DNA of 58,810 nt from Bradyrhizobium campsiandrae (GTDB taxonomy: Bacteria; Pseudomonadota; Alphaproteobacteria; Rhizobiales; Xanthobacteraceae): NCBI RefSeq assembly GCF_014529705.1, contig NZ_JAANIH010000057.1, forward strand, positions 1-58,810. The letters run 5' to 3'. Under the pieces are notes generated by a model. The model was not told where the DNA came from, searched no databases, and was given only the letters and a program-made list of their open reading frames with translations. The position numbers and the translations under genes are program-made. Below, in pieces: positions 27,247 through 37,685 of the stretch. Numbering within the stretch: position 1 is the first letter of the stretch; each line of letters opens with the position of its first letter.

Positions 27247-28170
27247 TCACCAGCTCTTCTTGAAACCCGCCGTCACGCTCTTGTTGATCGCGCCTTGCGA
27301 GGTTTCGCCGACCGAGCCGGATACGGTGACGTTGTCGAACAGCTTCTGTTCGGCGCCGACCTTGCCCAGCCATTTGTCGTCCGTGGTCGACATCGTCCGG
27401 CCCGCGGTAATGCTGGTGCCGGTGTCGGTGATCGTCACCTTCGCGGACTGGTCGGTCTCGTAGTTGCGGGTGACGTGGCCGCCGACGCCGGGGAGCGCCG
27501 TGGTGCCCTGCTGGTTGACGCTGTAGCCGTTCTGCAGCGTCAGCTGTGTGTCGCTCGACAGCGGCATCGATTTGGTCAGCGAGGCCCCGAGCTTGCTCTG
27601 CTCGGCGCCGGGATCGACGCGGGCTTCCACCGCGGTCTTGTCCCAGACCGGACCCGCGCCCGGCGCGGTCGCGGCGGCCCAGGCGCTGCCGGAGGACTGC
27701 GGCAGGTTGCCGCCATTGGCGGCTTTCTGGGCCAATAGCTCCGACATCGTGGTCGGCTCTTTCGCCACCGTCATGTCGGCACCGACGCGGGTGTCCCAGA
27801 ACGAGGACACCGACTGCTTCACGGTCACCGCCGAGGAGCCGTTGGCATTGGCGTTGGTCGCCCAGTCCATGCCGTCCTTGGCCGCGGCCTTGGCGCGTTT
27901 CTTGGCCGCGATGATGTCGTTGAGCGTGCCGGCGTCGATGGCGAGCTGGCTCCAGTCGAGCTTGTCGACGTCGATGCCCTTGAGCACGTCGGGATCGTTG
28001 ACGTCAGGGGTCGTCTCGGCGACCTCGTCGGCCTCCTCGTCAGGGGCGGTCGCGGCGGGAGGAGGGGAGAAGGGCGGGATGATCTGCGCCTGGGCGCTCG
28101 GCACAGCGCCGACAATGAACGCGGCCGCCAGCGGCAGCCTGATCCAGCCGAAACCTGTCTTGAATTCCAT
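27247..28170 (-). CDS. Secreted protein with beta-strand-rich C terminus
   Basis: The signal peptide (LPLAAAFIVGAVPSAQA) is followed by a Pro/acidic spacer, a helical stretch (about 70-100) and a Thr/Ser/Gly-rich region in which alternating strands (KLGASLTKSMPLSS, QLTLQNGYSVNQQG, KVTITDTGTSITAGRTM, VTVSGSVGE, INKSVTAGFKKSW) suggest an outer-membrane or periplasmic beta structure. The C-terminal aromatic W resembles the end of outer-membrane barrels. 307 residues; function unknown. Start ATG 28170 chosen so that the signal sequence is at the N terminus. Confidence 0.7.
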   Translation of the reverse strand: MEFKTGFGWIRLPLAAAFIVGAVPSAQAQIIPPFSPPPAATAPDEEADEVAETTPDVNDPDVLKGIDVDKLDWSQLAIDAGTLNDIIAAKKRAKAAAKDGMDWATNANANGSSAVTVKQSVSSFWDTRVGADMTVAKEPTTMSELLAQKAANGGNLPQSSGSAWAAATAPGAGPVWDKTAVEARVDPGAEQSKLGASLTKSMPLSSDTQLTLQNGYSVNQQGTTALPGVGGHVTRNYETDQSAKVTITDTGTSITAGRTMSTTDDKWLGKVGAEQKLFDNVTVSGSVGETSQGAINKSVTAGFKKSW

Positions 28171-28397
28171 AGTCCTTGCCCGCAAGCCCAGTTCATGCGG
28201 ATGATAGCGGCGCTATCGTCGCAAAATTGTGGCGCTCGCACCATCGCAAATGACGAACCAACGGGCCGCGCGCGAGATCGCACGCGCCCGATGACGAGCC
28301 TCTCCACGATGCGCGTCCGGCGGGGCTGGAGGCCAGAACGCGTCGCGGGAGCATCAGTCGACCGGTCCCGAACTCTCGGAGCCCGTTGGCGTCCCCC
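28171..28397. other. Intergenic region, nothing recognised
   Basis: About 227 bases between the secreted protein gene and the first NTF2-like gene (both minus strand). No supported coding sequence, repeat or terminator was seen. Confidence 0.4.
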
Positions 28398-28838
28398 TCA
28401 GCCGACGCTGGTCATCTTTGGCAGATGAATGGCGCGGCCGAGTGCCTGTTCGACCAGGTCGAAAGTGTCGACCAGCACGCGCATGCTGGTAAGCCGGTCC
28501 GCCCTGAACTGGGCGAACTGGGCCACGCGCAAGCTGATCGGCTTGTCCGAATCCAGCGCGGTGAGCGAGTAGCGCAGCATCGAGGAGGCGGAATCGACGC
28601 CCAACATGATGCTCTCGCGCTCGAAGCGGCGGACGCGGAAATTGTCGGCGAGCTGGCGGATGACCTGGAGCACGGCCGCCTTGCCCTGGCGCGCGCCGAG
28701 GAAGGGGAACATGTCGATCGGACCATAGATGGCCCACTCGACGTCCTCGTCGATCAAGGCCTCGATATCCTCGAAATGCCGGTCGTTGATCGCGCGGTGC
28801 AACGCCCGCGAGAAACGCCAGAGGCTGTGCTCTGTCAT
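28398..28838 (-). CDS. NTF2-like (SnoaL) family protein, copy 1
   Basis: A 146-residue cone-fold protein: HRAINDRHFEDIEALIDEDVEWAIYGPIDMFPFLGARQGKAAVLQVIRQLA matches the SnoaL/NTF2 pattern of a small pocket protein. Start MTEHSLWRFSRALH at 28838; a frame to 28880 lacks a ribosome site. It is a paralogue of the gene at 29085 (same APID/GPID...LG.R.GK block). Such proteins are often isomerases or binding proteins; no function can be given. Confidence 0.8.
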   Translation of the reverse strand: MTEHSLWRFSRALHRAINDRHFEDIEALIDEDVEWAIYGPIDMFPFLGARQGKAAVLQVIRQLADNFRVRRFERESIMLGVDSASSMLRYSLTALDSDKPISLRVAQFAQFRADRLTSMRVLVDTFDLVEQALGRAIHLPKMTSVG

Positions 28839-29084
28839 CTGGGATCGTCCTGAAACTGGCTTGCGGAAAAACGACGACAACCCCCTGCAACGGTGCCGCG
28901 GGGTTGCTCAATTCATTTGTGTGCAAACAAATACGGGATTCCGGCAAAAACGCAATTCACGTTTTCGCAATGCACAAGTGAGCGCGAAATGTGAGATTTG
29001 CAATAGAACCCCGTAATCTTACCGGGATCCGCTCGGTCTGGCCTCCGAGTCGGCGAGCCAGGCTGGCTTTCGCCAGGACGACGC

Positions 29085-29537
29085 CTAGTCCTCTTTCGTC
29101 GCCGCGCCCACGATCAGGGGTCCGATCTCCTGCTCCAGCACCTGCTGCACCAGATCGTAGGAATCGATGATCTCGCGGATCTGCGCGATCTGCCCGTTCC
29201 GGAACGTGTAGAACACCGTCATGTCGAATTGCACGATGCGGCCGTTGCTGCGCTTGGTGAAATAGCCGTGCAGATAAATCGCGACGTCGTCGCCGCCGGC
29301 GACGATGTGCGGCGCCTTGTAGCGGATCTCCTGATAGCGCGACCACACCGTCTGCCAGAGCTCGCGCAGTTCGGCCTTGCCGTGACGCGGGCCCAAATGC
29401 GGCAGCACGTCGATTGGCGCGTGGGTGAGGAAGTCGACGTCGTCGGTGCAACACGACAGCGCCGCCTCGATGTCGCCGCGTGCGAAGGCGTCGAGCAGAT
29501 GCAGCACGCGTTGCCTGTTCAACGATTCAACGGTCAT
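29085..29537 (-). CDS. NTF2-like (SnoaL) family protein, copy 2
   Basis: A 150-residue protein with RVLHLLDAFARGDIEAALSCCTDDVDFLTHAPIDVLPHLGPRHGKAELRELWQ, and a later segment FYTFRNGQIAQIREIIDSYDLVQQ typical of NTF2-like folds. Start MTVESLNRQ at 29537. It is a homologue of the neighbour at 28398 separated by 246 bases, so the two are an old tandem duplication. No catalytic residues can be assigned. Confidence 0.8.
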   Translation of the reverse strand: MTVESLNRQRVLHLLDAFARGDIEAALSCCTDDVDFLTHAPIDVLPHLGPRHGKAELRELWQTVWSRYQEIRYKAPHIVAGGDDVAIYLHGYFTKRSNGRIVQFDMTVFYTFRNGQIAQIREIIDSYDLVQQVLEQEIGPLIVGAATKED

Positions 29538-29715
29538 GCTGCTACCGCCCGCCTTGGCTGTGGATCGCAAACGCAGTGGCGCCGCTCGCGGGTCCATCCA
29601 TCAGCAAAGACAACGCAATACCCGGCGATTGGTCGCGCCTCAATGTTCGGGGGTTCACGCCATGCGGGCTGGTTGAGCGCCGGCTCGGCTGCACGCCGTG
29701 ACGGCGGCGGGCGCG

Positions 29716-29741
29716 GGAACCCGGACCCGCCTGTGCTCGTT
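29716..29741 (+). promoter_or_regulatory. Candidate EcfG-type promoter
   Basis: GGAAC (29716-29720), 17 bases, then CGTT (29738-29741). This matches the alphaproteobacterial general-stress sigma factor consensus GGAAC-N16/17-CGTT. The following small secreted protein starts at 29777, a suitable distance. Assignment to EcfG is inferred from the match and position. Confidence 0.6.
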
Positions 29742-29776
29742 GAGACGGCGGATACCAGCATTTGGAGATATCACCC

Positions 29777-30025
29777 ATGAAATGCCCGCTGATCGCCGTC
29801 ACGGCCGCGCTTCTGATCCTGGGCGCAAGCTCCGCCGCCAATGCCAAGGGCTGCATCAAGGGCGCCATCGTCGGCGGCGTCGCCGGCCATTATGCCGGCC
29901 ATCACGGTGTGCTCGGCGCCGCCGCCGGCTGCCTCTACGGCCGCCACCACGCCAAGGAACAACAGGAGCAGCAAGAGAAGCAGCAGCAGCAACAGAGCCA
30001 GGTGAACGGCCAGGGCAAGCTGTAG
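29777..30025 (+). CDS. Small exported Gly/His- and Gln-rich protein
   Basis: An 82-residue protein with a clear signal peptide (MKCPLIAVTAALLILGASSAANA, cleaved after A23) followed by a Gly-rich segment KGCIKGAIVGGVAGHYAGHHGVLGAAAGCLYGRHH, which looks like a glycine-zipper, and a Gln-rich tail. Two Cys (in KGC and GC) could pair. A stress-type promoter precedes it, so it may be a general-stress envelope protein. ATG 29777. Confidence 0.75.
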   Translation: MKCPLIAVTAALLILGASSAANAKGCIKGAIVGGVAGHYAGHHGVLGAAAGCLYGRHHAKEQQEQQEKQQQQQSQVNGQGKL

Positions 30026-30121
30026 CGGCGCTGAAAACCTCGCCCGGTCTCTCTTCTATCCGGCATGCCCCGATGGTAAATTCCAGCCGCTAGCGCTGGA
30101 GTTGAGCCGGGCGAGGGGACA

Positions 30122-30301
30122 ATGGACGTCGGGAAGCTCGCCTGGGGTGTCGTCCTCGCAATCCTGTTCCTGTTTTTCCTCCTCGCTTTCGTGAGACGCG
30201 CTTCGCGCACGCAGGGCGTCAAATACAATTGGCTTGGCGTCTTGTTGTCGTTCTCGACGATCGGCCTCGCCATCTACCTCGTGTTCTTCCGCCAGCTCTG
30301 A
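30122..30301 (+). CDS. Small membrane protein, 59 residues
   Basis: MDVGKLAWGVVLAILFLFFL followed by LAFVRRASRTQGVKYNWLGV and LLSFSTIGLAIYLVFFRQL: two hydrophobic helices (about 6-25 and 37-56) joined by a basic loop. ATG 30122 lies 3 bases after a GAGGGGA ribosome site. Codon use and composition agree with a real gene. Function unknown. Confidence 0.7.
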   Translation: MDVGKLAWGVVLAILFLFFLLAFVRRASRTQGVKYNWLGVLLSFSTIGLAIYLVFFRQL

Positions 30302-30343
30302 TGCTGTGCTGCTGCTGACGACAATTCCGGGGTAAGAAACGCT

Positions 30344-30385
30344 CGTCATTCCGGGGCGCCGCGCAGCGGCGAGCCCGGAATCCAT
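30344..30385. repeat. Partial palindromic repeat (GTCATTCCGGGGCG family)
   Basis: CGTCATTCCGGGGCGCCGCGCAGCGGCGAGCCCGGAATCCATGG is a short copy of the element at 40497-40594, containing the hairpin GCCGCGCAGCGGC. Confidence 0.6.
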
Positions 30386-30418
30386 GGCTACGACAAGCGC
30401 CGACGGAACTTCGCCGCC

Positions 30419-33385
<2,967 letters not shown>

Positions 33386-33442
33386 GAGGCGAATATGGGA
33401 CGAGTCCGCCCCTCAGAAAAGGGCGAATGCCGTCCCGGGAAC

Positions 33443-33472
33443 AGGCTGCTGACAGCAGGTTGGCAGCAGCCT
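33443..33472. repeat. Hairpin between uvrB and the zinc-ribbon gene
   Basis: Arms AGGCTGCTG (33443-33451) and CAGCAGCCT (33464-33472) pair over nine bases with a 12-base loop. No T-run is present on either strand. It may be a weak transcription pause between the two minus-strand genes. Confidence 0.35.
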
Positions 33473-33477
33473 GCGCG

Positions 33478-33708
33478 TCACGCCGCCGGCAGCGGTCCGT
33501 CGCCGTCCACGACCATCAGGCGGGGCTCGAGAATGTCGAGATGGATGCTGCCGCAATCGCTGCAGCGCATGGTCCAGTACTCGCAGCCGGCGCGACCGCC
33601 GATCACGCGAAGCACCGTGAGATCGCCGTCGCATTCCGGGCAGATTGAGAGCACCGGGCGCGCGTAAATTCGCGGCCGCCCGCCGTCTTCGCATTCGATC
33701 ACTGACAT
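33478..33708 (-). CDS. Small zinc-ribbon protein
   Basis: A 76-residue protein with two Cys pairs, CPEC (about 23-26) and CSDC (about 49-52), typical of a zinc ribbon, in ICPECDGDLTVLRVIGGRAGCEYWTMRCSDCGS. It is probably a cytoplasmic nucleic-acid or protein-binding module; no family name is certain. It lies 90 bases upstream of uvrB, same strand. Confidence 0.7.
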   Translation of the reverse strand: MSVIECEDGGRPRIYARPVLSICPECDGDLTVLRVIGGRAGCEYWTMRCSDCGSIHLDILEPRLMVVDGDGPLPAA

Positions 33709-33753
33709 GGTCAGGTGTCCCCCCTGTTATGCCGCGTTGTCGCTCAATCTCGC

Positions 33754-33981
33754 CTATTCGTCATCGCTGTCGTCGGCGTGCCGGCGGAAGCGGTCGATGT
33801 GATGCTTGGCGTCGGCTATCGCGGCGTCCGGATCGGGCCAGGCGAAGCCGACTTCCATGGTCGGAAACAGCACGCCGTCGATGGCAACCGGGCTCAAATC
33901 GGCGCGCCGGATACGGGCGTGCCACAGTCCCTTGCCAGCTTCGAAGGATTCGATGTCAAAGCCGTCGTAAAGGGTCGTCAT
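33754..33981 (-). CDS. Conserved small protein of unknown function, 75 residues
   Basis: MTTLYDGFDIESFEAGKGLWHARIRRADLSPVAIDGVLFPTMEVGFAWPDPDAAIADAKHHIDRF is an acidic soluble protein with no signal or membrane helix. It reads the same way as the zinc-ribbon gene, 45 bases upstream. No function is recognised. Confidence 0.65.
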   Translation of the reverse strand: MTTLYDGFDIESFEAGKGLWHARIRRADLSPVAIDGVLFPTMEVGFAWPDPDAAIADAKHHIDRFRRHADDSDDE

Positions 33982-34155
33982 TGGTAGTCCCCAAAATGTT
34001 CGATGTCGGAGGGTTAGAGGACCACGTTTGAAGATTTCGGCGTGTGAACCGGTTCACAAACGTCCGGCTTTTTCGGCCAGACGGCTGATGCGCCAGAGCG
34101 TATTCAGGCGAAGTGGATACCGGTTCGCGTCGAGAAAACGCGTCAAAACCAGAAT

Positions 34156-35070
34156 CTAGTTCCGCCCGGCGGTCCGTCCGACCCGTTTCGGACGGGCGGC
34201 GGGTTCCGCGGCGGCGCGCATGATCCAGCGGCGAAACGCGGCAAAGTCGCGCTGTTCAGTCTGGAAACCGCGGTAGAGCAGATACCAGCGCATGCCCTTG
34301 GGCACCGAGAGGTCGAACGGCGCCACCAGCCGTCCGGCGGCGAGGTCGTCGTCGATATAGGGGCGGATGCCCATGGCGATGCCGAGCCCGTCGGCGGCGG
34401 CCTGCAGCGCCTGGCCGTAGAACTGAAACTCCGGACCCCGTGCGTTGATGCGGGTGAGGCCTGCGGCCTTCAGCCAGATCGGCCAATCGTCCGGCGAATG
34501 CGTGACGCGGATCAGGCCGGGCCCTTTGAGATCGGCCGGCCGCTTCAGGCCGCTGGCGAGGCGGGGCACGCAGACCGGCGTCAAATCGCCCGCGAACAGC
34601 GGTTCGGCAACCAGCCCCGGCCAGTCGCCGGTGCCGAGCTTGATGCCGCAGCTCCAGTCCTCGCCGAACGGCACCTCGGCGCCGCCGGTGGTGAAGCGCA
34701 CCTCGATGTCGGGCTCTTCGCTGCGAAACTCCGACAGCCGCGGGATCAGCCAGCGCATCGCGAACGTATGGCCGACGCCGATGGTCAGCACGCGCACGCT
34801 CGCCGGCGCCGTGACCTGCGCGGTGAGGCTGGCGAGCGCGTCGAAGATCGGCGTCAGCCCGCTCTGATAGGCGCGGCCGGCCTGCGTCAGCACCAGCCTG
34901 TTCGCCTTGCGCTCGAACAGCGCGACGCCGAGCCGTTCTTCCAGGAGATGCACCATGCGGCTGACGGCGGCGGCCGACACGCTCAGTTCGACGCCGGCTG
35001 CGGCAAAGCTGCCGGTCCGCGCCGCCGCCTCGAACGCCTTGATGCCGTTGAGAAAGAGCAGCCGCCGCAA
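34156..35070 (-). CDS. LysR family transcriptional regulator (GcvA-like)
   Basis: The 304-residue regulator starts MRRLLFLNGIKAFEAAARTGSFAAAGVELSVSAAAVSRMVHLLEERLG (winged HTH of the GcvA-type subset) and has the LysR effector-binding domain from about 90. A TTG start at 35070, preceded by GAGGG, gives the family-standard N terminus; the first ATG (35142) would add 24 atypical residues. It is divergent from the TauE/SafE permease, probably its target, with 310 bases between the two starts. Confidence 0.88.
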   Translation of the reverse strand: MRRLLFLNGIKAFEAAARTGSFAAAGVELSVSAAAVSRMVHLLEERLGVALFERKANRLVLTQAGRAYQSGLTPIFDALASLTAQVTAPASVRVLTIGVGHTFAMRWLIPRLSEFRSEEPDIEVRFTTGGAEVPFGEDWSCGIKLGTGDWPGLVAEPLFAGDLTPVCVPRLASGLKRPADLKGPGLIRVTHSPDDWPIWLKAAGLTRINARGPEFQFYGQALQAAADGLGIAMGIRPYIDDDLAAGRLVAPFDLSVPKGMRWYLLYRGFQTEQRDFAAFRRWIMRAAAEPAARPKRVGRTAGRN

Positions 35071-35191
35071 AGTTCGTACCCTCAGGAAACCTGATGCCAG
35101 GCCAAGATAACTCAGTTTGCGCAGGTGGAGCAAGCGAGGCACAAATATCCTTGGAGTTCATGCTGATTTGCCGAAGCCGAGGCGGTGTGCT

Positions 35192-35331
35192 TCGCCTCTC
35201 CCCGCCTGCGGGGAGAGGCCGACACCCGCAGCGTGGCGGTTGAGGGGGACTCTCCGCGAATCCGACTGTCACCTCCCTCGCGGAGATTCCCCCTCGCCCC
35301 AACCCTCTCCCCGCACGCGGGGCGAGGGAGA
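35192..35331. repeat. Intergenic repeat (CTCTCCCCGC...GCGGGGAGAG family)
   Basis: Starts with hairpin CCTCTCCCCGCCTGCGGGGAGAGG (35195-35218) and ends with CCCTCGCCCCAACCCTCTCCCCGC and GCGGGGCGAGGGAG. Related to 26421-26584. It lies in the LysR-permease intergenic region and could interfere with regulator binding. Confidence 0.75.
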
Positions 35332-35380
35332 ACGAACAGTCTGCGTCCCTAACTTTGCTGATCCACAGGAGAATTCTCAC

Positions 35381-36160
35381 GTGACGCCCATCATGATCGC
35401 TGCCCTTGGATTGCTGATGGTCGCCACGGCGTTCCTGTCGGGGCTGTTCGGCATGGCGGGCGGGCTGATCCTGATCGGCGTGCTGCTGGCCCTGATGCCG
35501 CTGCCGACTGCGATGGTGCTGCACGCGATCACGCAGATGGCTTCGAACGGCTGGCGCGCTCTGCTGTGGCGCGCGCATATTCGCTGGCGGCCGGTCGCGA
35601 ACTACATGGTCGGCGCCGCCATCGCGCTCGCGGCGTGGTCGCTCACCCGCTACGTGCCCGATAAGCCGATGGCGCTGCTGATGCTGGGCGCGACGCCCTT
35701 CATGGCGCGGCTGCTGCCGGCCAACATCAAGCCCGACCCCGACCAACTCTGGCAGGGCACGGTCTATGGCACGATCTGCATGGGCCTGATGCTGATGACC
35801 GGCGTTTCCGGTCCGCTGCTCGACACCTTCTTCCTCGGCGGCAATTTCGGCCGGCGCGAGAAGGTGGCGACGAAGGCGATGTGCCAGCTCGTCAGCCATT
35901 TCACCAAGCTGATCTATTTCGGCGGCATCATCGACCAGGCCGCCTCGCTCGATCCGGTCCTTGCCGGCGTCGCGATCGCAGCGTCCATGCTCGGAACCAC
36001 GCTGGCGCGACGCATTCTCGAAGCCATGACCGACCAGCAATTCATCGCCTGGTCGAACAAGCTGATCACCACCATCGCCTGCTACTACATCGCCTATGGT
36101 GGCTGGCTCTTCGTGCGCACGCCGGTGCTGGCTGCCTTGACCAAGGGAGGTTTGCAATGA
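35381..36160 (+). CDS. TauE/SafE family sulphite exporter/permease
   Basis: The 259-residue inner-membrane protein with about seven to eight helices has the TauE/SafE pattern (FLSGLFGMAGGLILIGVLLALMPLPTAMVLHAITQMASNGWR). TauE-family transporters move sulphite, sulphoacetate or other organic anions; the substrate is unknown. GTG start at 35381 follows ACAGGAGAA. Its stop overlaps the next gene by ATGA (36157-36160). Divergent from the LysR regulator that likely controls it. Confidence 0.88.
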   Translation: MTPIMIAALGLLMVATAFLSGLFGMAGGLILIGVLLALMPLPTAMVLHAITQMASNGWRALLWRAHIRWRPVANYMVGAAIALAAWSLTRYVPDKPMALLMLGATPFMARLLPANIKPDPDQLWQGTVYGTICMGLMLMTGVSGPLLDTFFLGGNFGRREKVATKAMCQLVSHFTKLIYFGGIIDQAASLDPVLAGVAIAASMLGTTLARRILEAMTDQQFIAWSNKLITTIACYYIAYGGWLFVRTPVLAALTKGGLQ

Positions 36161-36387
36161 GCGAGACGGCCGACCCGCTGGTGCTTGATTTTGTCGAATG
36201 GATCGCGCGCGAGCCGCGCGCCTATGCCGAGGTGATCTCGACCTGGAAGACCTCGTGCCCGCGCCTCACCATCTGGGAGGACGCCGCAGACCGCGGCTTC
36301 GTCGCGCGCGAGACGCTGCCCGGCCTCGGCCTCGTCATTGCCGTGACCGAGGACGGCGAGAGGCTGCTGCGAACCAACGGGCGGTAG
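36157..36387 (+). CDS. Small protein of unknown function, 76 residues
   Basis: MSETADPLVLDFVEWIAREPRAYAEVISTWKTSCPRLTIWEDAADRGFVARETLPG: an acidic, likely helical-then-beta soluble protein without signal. It overlaps the TauE/SafE gene by ATGA and is therefore translationally coupled to it. Function unknown. Confidence 0.7.
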   Translation: MSETADPLVLDFVEWIAREPRAYAEVISTWKTSCPRLTIWEDAADRGFVARETLPGLGLVIAVTEDGERLLRTNGR

Positions 36388-36395
36388 CGCCACAT

Positions 36396-36505
36396 CGTCA
36401 TTGCGAGCGCAAGCGAAGCAATCCAGAATGCCTCCTCGGAAGCAGTCTGGATTGCTTCCGCCTTCGCCAAGGCTTCGGCGGACAAGTCGTCGCGCTCGCA
36501 ATGGG
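36396..36505. repeat. Palindromic repeat (GTCATTGCGAG family)
   Basis: CGTCATTGCGAG and CGCTCGCAATG end the element; inner GAAGCAATCCAGAATGCC and CAGTCTGGATTGCTTC pair. Its right end is just 10 bases from the GST start. Confidence 0.8.
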
Positions 36506-36514
36506 AATACCAAC

Positions 36515-37213
36515 ATGTCGCTCAAGCTCTACGAACTCGTCGGCACCGATGCCTCGCGTCCCTTCAGCCCCTATTGCTGGCGTACGCGGATGGCGTTGGC
36601 GCATAAGGGGTTGACGGCGGAATCGCTGCCGTGGCGGTTCACCGAGAAGAGCGCGATCGCACCGCACGGCTCGGAGAAGGTCCCGGTGCTGCTGCATCAC
36701 GGCACGCCCGTGGTCGATTCCTGGACGATCGCTAGATATCTCGAAGACAATTTTCCGGATCGTCCGTCGCTGTTCGGCGGCGAGGGTGGGCGCGCCATGG
36801 CGCGCATGATCAACGCGTGGGGCGACATCGCCATCGTCGGGGGCATCTTTCCGCTCATCATTGCCGACATCCCGAACAATCTGGCGGAAATCGATGCCGC
36901 CTATTTCCGAAAGTCGCGCGAGACGCGTTTTGGCGGCAAGAGCCTGGAACAGGTCATGGCGAGCCGCGACACCGCCGTCGTTGGATTCCGCAAATCGCTG
37001 GAGATCATGCGGCAGACGTTCAAGACGCAGCCGTTCATTGGCGGAGCCGCGCCGAACTATGCCGACTACATCGTGTTCGGCGGTTTCCAATGGGCGCGCG
37101 TGGTGAGCCCGTTCAGGCTGCTCGAGGCCGATGACCCCGTTTATGCCTGGCGCGAAAAGCTGCTCGATGCGTTCGACGGCATGGCGCGGAAATCGCCGGG
37201 GTATCCGGTGTAG
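36515..37213 (+). CDS. Glutathione S-transferase family protein (beta-etherase-like)
   Basis: The 232-residue protein has the thioredoxin-like N-terminal domain with a SPYCWR segment for glutathione and cis-Pro in KVPVLLHHG, followed by the helical C-terminal domain. The FSPYCWRTRMAL motif resembles LigE/LigF-type enzymes that cleave beta-aryl ethers, though a role in lignin is not supported by the neighbours. ATG 36515. It lies just after the intergenic repeat. Confidence 0.88.
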   Translation: MSLKLYELVGTDASRPFSPYCWRTRMALAHKGLTAESLPWRFTEKSAIAPHGSEKVPVLLHHGTPVVDSWTIARYLEDNFPDRPSLFGGEGGRAMARMINAWGDIAIVGGIFPLIIADIPNNLAEIDAAYFRKSRETRFGGKSLEQVMASRDTAVVGFRKSLEIMRQTFKTQPFIGGAAPNYADYIVFGGFQWARVVSPFRLLEADDPVYAWREKLLDAFDGMARKSPGYPV

Positions 37214-37220
37214 GGCACAC

Positions 37221-37349
37221 CGTCATCCCGGCGAAGGCCGGGATCCATACCGCGTGATCTATCGTGTGTGTCTGGTCGGAGTACCAACGACCAGTCTTCG
37301 CATAATTTCTCCCTGGGGGTATGGGTCCCGGCCTTCGCCGGGACGACAT
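37221..37349. repeat. Palindromic intergenic repeat (CATCCCGG family)
   Basis: Ends CGTCATCCCGGCGAAGGCCGGGATCCAT and ATGGGTCCCGGCCTTCGCCGGGACGACA are inverted copies. Related to 1521-1678 and 2949-3073. Confidence 0.8.
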
Positions 37350-37373
37350 TGATTATGTTGTGCGCGCTCGCGT

Positions 37374-37571
37374 CTAACGCAGAGCCGCCGCCTTGCGCAG
37401 ACATTCCCGGCACAAACAATCCTCGCCTTTCACCGGCATCGGCAGCTTGGCCGTCTCCTCCGCGCACCAGCAATCGCCCGAGAGATCGCAACCGAACTCG
37501 GCGCCGCATCGGGAACAGGCAAGGCGCCGCGGGGCCGGTTGCGGGAGCGCCATTTCTTGCGGATTTGTCAT
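37374..37571 (-). CDS. Cysteine-rich CWC family protein
   Basis: A 65-residue protein with the Cys pattern CSRCGAEFGCDLSGDCWCAEE, then CLCRECL. This matches the cysteine-rich CWC family, thought to bind metals. Eight cysteines lie within 45 residues. No signal peptide. It is a separate minus-strand gene between the GST and DUF1800 genes. Confidence 0.8.
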   Translation of the reverse strand: MTNPQEMALPQPAPRRLACSRCGAEFGCDLSGDCWCAEETAKLPMPVKGEDCLCRECLRKAAALR

Positions 37572-37685
37572 GATCTACGTCGGAGCTTTGCCGTCATTTT
37601 CATGTCGGGTTCATCTGTCGCTGCGGTATATTAGGCGCCGCGCACGGACTCGAAAAGCGGTCGGCAGCGCGCGGAGGACAAACCG

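Noticed and set aside
34256..36157. 633-codon open frame on the minus strand spanning the LysR gene, intergenic repeat and TauE gene antisense
   Set aside because: It crosses a real LysR gene in another frame, runs through a repeat, and its translation is His/Arg/Ala-rich with no family pattern; it is a by-product of high GC.
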